Origin: Chloracidobacterium sp.
GTDB taxonomy: Bacteria > Acidobacteriota > Blastocatellia > Pyrinomonadales > Pyrinomonadaceae
Direction of reading: 5' to 3'
DNA length: 64,000 nucleotides
Assembly: GCA_016715795.1 (NCBI GenBank)
Contig: JADJXP010000002.1
Coordinates: 310,001 to 374,000 of the forward strand
The position numbers were made by a program, and so were the translations under genes. Under the pieces are notes generated by a model that saw nothing but the letters and a program-made list of their open reading frames with translations, had not been told where the DNA came from and made no database searches. The number at the start of each line of letters is the position of its first letter. Positions within the stretch are counted from its first letter, which is position 1. Of the stretch, positions 58,180 to 64,000 are shown in pieces.

Positions 58180-58686
58180 ATGACAATCAGAGAGTTTGGG
58201 TCGATCCGGCCGAGCATTCACGAGTCAGCCCTGGTTGTTGACGGGGCAGTCGTCATCGGTGACGTCGAGATTGGCGAGGACGCGAGCCTTTGGTTTGGGG
58301 CGGTAGTGCGCGGTGATGTGAATTATGTCCGCATCGGAGCCCGTACGAACATTCAGGACCTAACCGTCATCCACGTCAGTTCAAAAACACACCCGACCGT
58401 GATCGAGGAAGAGGTCACAGTCGGCCATCGCGTCGTTTTGCACGGTTGTCACGTCGAGCGCGGCTGCCTAATCGGAATCGGAGCGATCCTGATGGACGGT
58501 GTTCGTATTGGCGAACAGTCACTAGTCGGCGCTGGCAGCCTGCTGACGCCCGGCACCGTAATCCCGCCGCGTTCGCTCGTCCTCGGCTCGCCCGCCCGCG
58601 TGAAAAGGGAACTGAGTGACGACGAACTTGCATATCTCGATAGATCGTGGCGAAATTATGTCGAGCTAAAAACAAAATACGTTTAG
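58180..58686 (+). CDS. Gamma carbonic anhydrase-like protein (YrdA/CaiE type)
   Basis: 168 residues from ATG 58180; a TTG three codons upstream is in frame. A left-handed beta-helix of hexapeptide repeats (VVIGDVEIGEDASLWFGAVV, and so on). The zinc ligands of gamma carbonic anhydrases are present: His in TVIHVSS and two in VGHRVVLHGCHV. Members bind zinc, and many are inactive as carbonic anhydrases. Its TAG stop lies at the edge of the 9-bp array at 58686. Confidence 0.92.
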   Translation: MTIREFGSIRPSIHESALVVDGAVVIGDVEIGEDASLWFGAVVRGDVNYVRIGARTNIQDLTVIHVSSKTHPTVIEEEVTVGHRVVLHGCHVERGCLIGIGAILMDGVRIGEQSLVGAGSLLTPGTVIPPRSLVLGSPARVKRELSDDELAYLDRSWRNYVELKTKYV

Positions 58687-58762
58687 CCACGAATTACACG
58701 AATTGCACGAATCTAAGAAGCAGTCTCGATCTTCTATTTGTGTAATTCGTGTACTTCGTGGC
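58686..58762. repeat. Periodic hairpin array (9-bp units) between yrdA-like gene and hisS
   Basis: Nonads GCCACGAAT, TACACGAAT, TGCACGAAT (58686-58712) face ATTTGTGTA, ATTCGTGTA, CTTCGTGGC (58736-58762). It follows directly on the stop codon and supplies the hisS leader. Confidence 0.93.
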
Positions 58763-58776
58763 TAAAATAGCTTTTT

Positions 58777-60144
58777 ATGTCGAGTACCAATCCAGCTCGC
58801 GGTATGCGCGATTTTCTGCCTGCAGACGTACGCAAACGCGAATACGTCATCGGCGTGATCAAGCAGGTGTACGAAAGCTACGGCTTCGAACCGCTGGAGA
58901 CTCCCGCCGTCGAAAACATCGAAACGCTGATGGGCAAGTACGGCGACGAGGGCAATCAGCTCATATTCAAGATACTCAAGCGCGGCGAGAAACTCGACGA
59001 GAGCCTGGAGACGGGAGACGGGAAACGGGAACTTGCCGATCTCGCTTTACGCTACGATCTGACCGTCCCGCTGGCCCGCGTCGTCGCCAACAACCGCAAC
59101 GACCTGCCTAAGTTCTTCAAACGCTATCAGATACAACCGGTTTGGCGAGCCGACCGTCCTGCAAGAGGGCGCTTTCGCGAGTTTTATCAGTGCGATGTTG
59201 ACTGTATCGCGTCTGAGTCGATGGTTGTGGAGGCGGAGATCATTGCGGCTGCGGGCAGCATTCTGAATATTCTCGGATTTACCGATTTTGTCATTCGAAT
59301 CAATCACCGCCGCCTGCTTACTGCGATTCTGGACACCTGCGGTATCGAGACTGAATTTCATCCCGCGGCTCTTGTGACACTCGACAAGATTGACAAGATC
59401 GGGTCAGAAGGTGTTACTAGGGAACTTGCGGAACGCGGTATAAGCGAAACCTCATCAGAGCGCCTGCTTGAGCTTTTCTTTTCCGAGTACTTAGATGAAT
59501 TATTCCTGGCCGATGACAACTTGGAGAAGCTTAAGCGCCTAAGAAACTTCATCGGCCAAAATGAGGACAGTATTATCGCTCTTGGTGACCTCGAGCAGAT
59601 CCTTAAATTTCAAATTTCAAATTTCAAATTAAGGATCGACCCGTCCCTTGCCCGTGGCCTCTCATACTACACCGGCACGATCATGGAGATAAATGTTCCC
59701 GATCTTGCGGGCAGTCTCGGCGGCGGAGGACGGTATGACGGGCTGATCGGGATGTTTGGGAAGGAGCAGATTCCGGCGTGCGGGTTTTCGTTGGGGTTGG
59801 AGCGGATATTGGTGGTGATGGAAGAGCGTGGGATGTTTCCGCCGGAGATCGCTGAGGCGACGCCGGCTGATGTTTTGGTGACGATATCCTCTGAGGAGAC
59901 AGTTGCCGATTCACTAAAGCTCGCTAACCAACTCCGTGCCGCTGGCCTTCGCGTGACACTTTATCCGCAGGCCGATAAGGAAGACAAGCAGTGGAAATAC
60001 GCCAATTCGATCGGCGCGCCGTGGATATGCACGGTCAGGAGCGAGGATATCGCCGAGGGCAAGGTGTCGTTTCAGAACCTGAAGACACGCGAACGCTATC
60101 GAGAACCGCTTGATCAGGTTGCGGCAAAGATCAAGATCGCGTAG
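58777..60144 (+). CDS. hisS: Histidine-tRNA ligase
   Basis: 455 residues, class II synthetase. Motif 1 is in the PARGMRDFLPADVRKREYV region, ALRYDLTVPLARVVANN follows, motif 2 is near RYQIQPVWRADRPARGRFRE, and the histidine signature LARGLSYYTGTIMEI and GGGGRYDGL-type segment follow. A C-terminal anticodon domain covers the last 95 residues. Two short segments (about residues 77-86 and 275-286) are encoded by heptad arrays inserted in frame. Its stop TAG is part of a REP palindrome. Confidence 0.96.
   Translation: MSSTNPARGMRDFLPADVRKREYVIGVIKQVYESYGFEPLETPAVENIETLMGKYGDEGNQLIFKILKRGEKLDESLETGDGKRELADLALRYDLTVPLARVVANNRNDLPKFFKRYQIQPVWRADRPARGRFREFYQCDVDCIASESMVVEAEIIAAAGSILNILGFTDFVIRINHRRLLTAILDTCGIETEFHPAALVTLDKIDKIGSEGVTRELAERGISETSSERLLELFFSEYLDELFLADDNLEKLKRLRNFIGQNEDSIIALGDLEQILKFQISNFKLRIDPSLARGLSYYTGTIMEINVPDLAGSLGGGGRYDGLIGMFGKEQIPACGFSLGLERILVVMEERGMFPPEIAEATPADVLVTISSEETVADSLKLANQLRAAGLRVTLYPQADKEDKQWKYANSIGAPWICTVRSEDIAEGKVSFQNLKTRERYREPLDQVAAKIKIA
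59007..59034. repeat. Heptad array inside hisS (first)
   Basis: GGAGACG, GGAGACG, GGAAACG, GGAACTT. It encodes LETGDGKREL, a loop between the GEKLDE strand and the conserved LALRYDLTVP block. Confidence 0.8.
59605..59631. repeat. Heptad array inside hisS (second)
   Basis: AAATTTC three times, then AAATTA, flanked by CCTT and AAGG that make the ends palindromic. It encodes LKFQISNFKLR in a helix between the catalytic core and LARGLSYYTG. Confidence 0.88.
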
Positions 60145-60293
60145 CGATCATTGACTGTAGCCGTGGGTGATAGCCCACGGTTGGCGATCAACGTATCATC
60201 GTGTCGCGTAGCGACAATTGAATCAACCGTCGCTACTTTACGGCGTCCGTGGGTTTTAACCCACGGCTACACTCAGACGCCGCTACGCGGCGC
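60135..60293. repeat. REP pair of the GTGGGTT family, overlapping the hisS stop
   Basis: GATCGCGTAGCGATC (60135-60149) contains the hisS TAG. It is followed by CCGTGGGTGATAGCCCACGG, the inverted copy near 60248-60268, and a closing CGCCGCTACGCGGCG palindrome. Same family as 24222-24414. Confidence 0.9.
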
Positions 60294-60317
60294 TTAGACC
60301 AAGCCCGTACGGAACAT

Positions 60318-62495
60318 ATGTCCATTCTTACCGTTTCGATCTCGACTCTGTTTATGCTGATCGTTGGCGTCCATGCCGCGTATGTCGCCGGCCCGCAAGT
60401 TTGGTCTGTAAATGCGCGTGCGGACGTGTTGCGGGGTGATGCTCGCGGTGTTTCCATAGCGGACGACGGAACGATCACGTTGGCACCGGCGATGGTCGAG
60501 GCGTTCAAGACGGGGCAGCAATACATCTGGTCCAGCGCAGTCGATGCGACGGGAAACGTTTACCTAGGCACCGGCGGCGAGGGGAAGATATTCAAAGTCC
60601 CGGCGAGCGGAGCGGGAGCGCAGTTTGCTGACCTTGCCGAGTTGAACGTTTCGGCATTGGCGATAGGCAGCGGCGGTGAGTTGTTCGCGGGCACTTCGCC
60701 TGACGGCAAGGTCTATCGCATTGCGGCCGACGGCAAAGCCGAGGTCTATTTCGACCCGAAGGAAAAGTACGTCTGGGCGCTCGCTATCCTGCCAGACGGC
60801 CTCGCTGTCGCCACGGGCGACGGCGGACGTATCTACAAGGTCAAGGCCGCCGGTGCGGTACGTGATGCGTCGCTGATGTTTGACACGAGCGAGACACACG
60901 TCATATCGCTGGCTACGGACAAGGCCGGAAATCTTTACGCAGGAACGGATTCTAATGGCCTCGTGATGCGGTTCGGGCCGGCCGGCAGGCCGTTCGGGCT
61001 GCTCGATTCGTCACTGAGGGAAATTCACGAACTCGCCGTCGGGCCTGACGGTTCGGTGTATGTACTCGCCTTGGGCGAGTCGGTCTCGACGCCAAAGGCT
61101 GACCCGCCAAAGGACGCAGCCGAGTACAAGCCTGTCACCATCGACCGGCCCGGAATGCCTAGTGCCGAGCCAACGCCAAAGAGCCGTTACGAACTAAAGG
61201 ATGCAAAAACCGCTGTCTATCGCATCCTGCCCGATGGTGCGGTCGATCTGCTTTGGGCATCGCCGACGGTGACGGGATTTTCGATCTACGCGCACCAAAC
61301 CGGTCGCGGCGTGCTTGTCGGCACATCCGACAAAGGCCGTGTTTACAACATCACCAACGAAGGCCGCGAGACACTCGTGCTGCAGTCCGACGCCGGCCAG
61401 ATCTCGACGATCCGCACCGACGGCCGCAGTTTGCTCGCGACATCCAGCAATCAGGGATCGTTCTATCGCATCGGCCCGGAGACGATGCCGCAAGGAACGT
61501 ACGAATCGGCTGTTCTCGACGCCCGTTCGACCGCGACCTGGGGCCGTATCTGGTGGCGTTCGGGCGGTGACGTAGCGATACAGACTCGCACCGGCAATAC
61601 TGAGAAGCCCGACGAAACGTGGAGTGGGTGGAGCGTCGCGCAGGTCGATCAAAAAGGCGGACAGATCACGAGCCCAAAGGCGAGATACATTCAATGGCGA
61701 GCGGTGCTCAAACCGTCATGGCCGGTCCCCGAGGGAGCGACCGACGACCGGACATCCTTGAACGAGGTGAATCTCGCCTTTGTCGCCCGGAACATCGCGC
61801 CTGAGATCCTGTCGATCAGCGTCCTGCCAACCAACGTCGGTCTCGCATCGAATCCCCCGATCCAGATCGATCCGAATATTGTGCTTTCCGGAATGGAGCC
61901 GGCGACATTCGGCATTCCGGTGACGGCGGTTCCGCCGCGGCGCGTCTATCAAAAAGGAGCGACCTCGCTGCAATGGACCGCCGAAGATCGCAACGGCGAC
62001 GCTCTCGTCTATGACGTCTATTACCGAGAGATCGGTGATGCGGCCTACAAACCGCTGCGCCGCGGTCTGATCGAAAACTTCCTCGCAATCGACGGCCAAT
62101 CACTGGCGGATGGGCGCTATGTTTTCCGAGTGGTCGCGCGTGACGAGCCTTCTAATCCAGCGACACTTGCGTTATCGGGCGAGAGATTGACCGAACCTGT
62201 CGATATCGACAACACTGCACCCGTCGTCACAACCGTCGGCACGCCGCAGATCACCGGCGATACGGCCCGCATCGTATTCGACGCCCTAGACACGTCGAGC
62301 TATCTCACACGTGCCGAGTACAGCGTCAACGGCGGTGAATGGCACACCGTCTACGCCGACGACGGCATCTCAGACAGCAACCGTGAACGCTACACGATCG
62401 AGCTCGCCGCCGAGCCGGGCGAACATGCGGTTACGCTGCGTGTATTTGATGTGAACGCGAACTCAGGGAATACCCGAATCGTTGTGCGGCGGTAG
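60318..62495 (+). CDS. Secreted beta-propeller-like protein
   Basis: 725 residues from ATG 60318; the frame is open upstream through REP DNA. An N-terminal signal or anchor helix (LTVSISTLFMLIVGVHAAYV) comes first. Repeated blades of the form DATGNVYLGTGGEGKIFKV, GSGGELFAGTSPDGKVYRI and DKAGNLYAGTDSNGLVMRF run to about residue 390. Two beta-sandwich (fibronectin-III-like) regions follow at about 500-640 and 650-725. Unlikely to be an enzyme; probably a binding or sensor protein at the cell surface. Confidence 0.75.
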   Translation: MSILTVSISTLFMLIVGVHAAYVAGPQVWSVNARADVLRGDARGVSIADDGTITLAPAMVEAFKTGQQYIWSSAVDATGNVYLGTGGEGKIFKVPASGAGAQFADLAELNVSALAIGSGGELFAGTSPDGKVYRIAADGKAEVYFDPKEKYVWALAILPDGLAVATGDGGRIYKVKAAGAVRDASLMFDTSETHVISLATDKAGNLYAGTDSNGLVMRFGPAGRPFGLLDSSLREIHELAVGPDGSVYVLALGESVSTPKADPPKDAAEYKPVTIDRPGMPSAEPTPKSRYELKDAKTAVYRILPDGAVDLLWASPTVTGFSIYAHQTGRGVLVGTSDKGRVYNITNEGRETLVLQSDAGQISTIRTDGRSLLATSSNQGSFYRIGPETMPQGTYESAVLDARSTATWGRIWWRSGGDVAIQTRTGNTEKPDETWSGWSVAQVDQKGGQITSPKARYIQWRAVLKPSWPVPEGATDDRTSLNEVNLAFVARNIAPEILSISVLPTNVGLASNPPIQIDPNIVLSGMEPATFGIPVTAVPPRRVYQKGATSLQWTAEDRNGDALVYDVYYREIGDAAYKPLRRGLIENFLAIDGQSLADGRYVFRVVARDEPSNPATLALSGERLTEPVDIDNTAPVVTTVGTPQITGDTARIVFDALDTSSYLTRAEYSVNGGEWHTVYADDGISDSNRERYTIELAAEPGEHAVTLRVFDVNANSGNTRIVVRR

Positions 62496-62576
62496 GTACG
62501 AGGGCACGAGCGTGAGCAAGGGCGATGCTCTCAGCGTGAGTATTAGGCCCTTGCTAACGCGCGGGCTTATGCAATG

Positions 62577-63101
62577 TCACTTTTTTGGCAGCGTCATAGT
62601 TTTGCCTTCGCTATCGATCTCGAGATGCCGGGTCGTTGAGTCTGTGACGCTTGGCGGGACGAGGTCGCCAGTCTTGTAGCGAGATTCGGTGGGGGCGACG
62701 AATTCTGTCTGGGCTGGCGTGAGGCTAGCGACAGGCGCGGGGCCGACCGCGGCGTTTGATTGACTGGCGATGCCGACCTGAGAGCGGCGGTCGTTCTTGA
62801 ACTGAGCGAATTTTGCAACCCCGTTGCCAAGCATAATAAACGCTGGGATCAGCATCCAGAACCACCATCCGCTTCCCTTGCCCGTGGCTCCGAGAATGAG
62901 GGCAACGATAATGAAAGCCGTCCCCATGAAGATCTGTGAATAGGCGGCTTCGCAGCCTTTGGCCTTTTGTTTGCGCAGTTCGGTGGTCTCCGTCGGAGGA
63001 GCACCCGAGAGCGCCTGCGAGACGTTGCCGAGGTCAGTTCCGCATCCGCGGCAAAACTTACCAGTCTCAGGATTCTGTTGTCCGCATTTGGGGCAAAACA
63101 T
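62577..63101 (-). CDS. Zinc-ribbon membrane protein
   Basis: 174 residues. The N-terminus is a double-CxxC zinc ribbon (MFCPKCGQQNPETGKFCRGC). Two hydrophobic segments follow (GTAFIIVALILGATG and WWFWMLIPAFIMLGNGVA), then a hydrophilic C-terminal tail. Such proteins are common and have no fixed function. Start ATG 63101, two bases after the rlmB stop, suggests one transcript with rlmB. Confidence 0.8.
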   Translation of the reverse strand: MFCPKCGQQNPETGKFCRGCGTDLGNVSQALSGAPPTETTELRKQKAKGCEAAYSQIFMGTAFIIVALILGATGKGSGWWFWMLIPAFIMLGNGVAKFAQFKNDRRSQVGIASQSNAAVGPAPVASLTPAQTEFVAPTESRYKTGDLVPPSVTDSTTRHLEIDSEGKTMTLPKK

Positions 63102-63103
63102 AG

Positions 63104-63937
63104 TTAAGTTCGTTGCCGTCTGGCTTCGAATAGTATTACGCCGGCGGCGACGGAGACGTTCAGAGAATCTATTTTTCCATACATCGGGATGTTTACCAAG
63201 ACGTCGCAGTTATCGGCAACCAGCCGGTGGATGCCCCTACCCTCGCCACCGAGTACGAGAGCACTCGGCCGCGTCCAGTCCCAATCGGTGTATGAAGTTG
63301 ACGCATCGGCCGATGTGCCGACGACCCAGACGTTCTTGTCCTTAAGCGTTTTGATGACACTGTTCAGGTTTTGGGCCTTTGCGACTGCCAGAAACTCGAC
63401 CGCGCCGGCCGAGGATTTGGCGACCGTATCGGTCAGCCCGACGGCGCGGCGTTCGGGAATGATGATGCCGTCGGCACCCGCACACTCGGCCGTTCGGATG
63501 ATGGCACCTAGATTGCGCGGGTCTTCGACGCCGTCAAGCAGGAGGAGAAGTGCGGGACCGGCCGCTTTGTCGAGTACCTGATCGAGATTGGCATACTCCG
63601 CCGAGGCAATAAAGGCCATTACTCCCTGATGGTTAGCGTCCGAGCCTAACTGGTGCGTGAACGTATCGCGCGGCACTCGGTTCCAAGCTATACACCGTTC
63701 GTGACACAAGTCGATGATGTCGACAAGCCGCTTTTCCCGAACGCCCTCAGCGATCAGCACCTTGTCGATCCGGCGTTTGTCAGCGCGCAAGGCCTCTAGG
63801 ACGGGCAGAACGCCGTAGATCAGTCTGGAGTCTTGTGTCTGGGATATTGGGTGGGCCCGTCGCTTCGGGCGGCCGCCATGACTGCTTGACCTTCCTGCTC
63901 GAGACTGATGCCTTGAGACTTCGGACTTTCTTTTCAT
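63104..63937 (-). CDS. rlmB: 23S rRNA (guanosine-2'-O)-methyltransferase RlmB / TrmH family
   Basis: 277 residues from ATG 63937, which overlaps the stop of the gene upstream (ATGA); an ATG four codons earlier is possible. A basic N-terminal tail precedes the substrate-binding domain (YGVLPVLEALRADKRRIDKVL) and the SPOUT knot: LLLLDGVEDPRNLGAIIRTA, VALSVGAVE-like helix region SSAGAVEFLAVAK, LGGEGRGI and IDSLNVSVAAGVIL. It methylates a 2'-OH in rRNA or tRNA; the exact target is inferred from the family. Confidence 0.9.
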   Translation of the reverse strand: MKRKSEVSRHQSRAGRSSSHGGRPKRRAHPISQTQDSRLIYGVLPVLEALRADKRRIDKVLIAEGVREKRLVDIIDLCHERCIAWNRVPRDTFTHQLGSDANHQGVMAFIASAEYANLDQVLDKAAGPALLLLLDGVEDPRNLGAIIRTAECAGADGIIIPERRAVGLTDTVAKSSAGAVEFLAVAKAQNLNSVIKTLKDKNVWVVGTSADASTSYTDWDWTRPSALVLGGEGRGIHRLVADNCDVLVNIPMYGKIDSLNVSVAAGVILFEARRQRT

Positions 63938-64000
63938 AGAAGATGCCATTGCAGGCGCGAGTATTTGGTGAACTGGATCACGTTGTTTGTCGAGGCCACG
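63934..64000 (-). CDS. C-terminal end of an unidentified protein
   Basis: The last 21 codons of a minus-strand gene entering from the right edge, ending TGA at 63934-63936 and overlapping the rlmB ATG by ATGA. The readable end NNVIQFTKYSRLQWHLL does not allow identification. Confidence 0.5.
   Translation of the reverse strand, partial: VASTNNVIQFTKYSRLQWHLL

Noticed and set aside
60249..60317. Upstream extension of the propeller-like gene
   Set aside because: It runs through a REP element; the ATG at 60318 precedes a normal signal/anchor helix.

Overview
This window is a bacterial chromosome segment of about 56-58% G+C (estimated by eye). It carries lpxK (lipid A), a LolCDE/YbbAP-type transporter and many Sec-type lipoproteins, so the host is Gram-negative. 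The gene set, the intercalated palindromes and a Tes/Mss-like radical SAM protein suggest an Acidobacteriota genome of the Blastocatellia type. That placement is inference, because the window has no rRNA gene. No prophage, CRISPR array or replication origin was seen.

Layout. 1-7.7 kb: the distal half of a complex I operon (nuoJ end, K, L, M, N), interrupted twice by small toxin-antitoxin-like genes (a decayed nucleotidyltransferase; hicB plus a frameshifted hicA) and by a DUF1684 gene. 7.7-19.6 kb: housekeeping genes in mixed orientation (amidotransferase-like protein, YbdK-type ligase, four-helix-bundle protein, PilZ protein, LysR regulator, cystathionine gamma-synthase, PP2C phosphatase, LipA, SodA/B, ferredoxin, thioesterase, hydrolase, GT-C-like membrane protein). 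19.6-27.2 kb: lipoproteins, an AI-2E-type exporter, lpxK, trpD-trpG, an SDR reductase and a SprT-like protease. 27.2-32.9 kb: heat-shock operon hrcA-grpE-dnaK-dnaJ behind a CIRCE-like operator, then yqeY. 33-36.3 kb: an AAA ATPase and a REP/RAYT island with gene debris (EcoRI-type methylase start, FG-GAP fragment). 36.3-41.2 kb: GT-C-like membrane protein, HU, tRNA-Pro, rdgB and an unknown protein. 41.2-58.1 kb: ybbP/ybbA divergent from tesA, DUF305 and LVIVD proteins, the radical SAM candidate for membrane-spanning lipid synthesis, an FtsX permease, a large secreted protein, an alkaline-phosphatase-superfamily enzyme and murJ. 58.1-64 kb: gamma carbonic anhydrase, hisS, a beta-propeller-like protein, a zinc-ribbon protein, rlmB and the end of one more gene.

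The most unusual feature is not a gene. At about twenty places the DNA is a short array of 7-, 8-, 9- or 10-bp units, in most cases followed by its own inverted complement. The unit sequence differs at every locus. Most arrays sit exactly at gene borders and often supply a stop codon; a few lie in frame inside lpxK, hisS and a GT-C-like gene; one encodes a lipoprotein signal peptide. I found none between about 37 and 58.6 kb. The second point of interest is the Tes/Mss-like radical SAM protein at 48602-50551.
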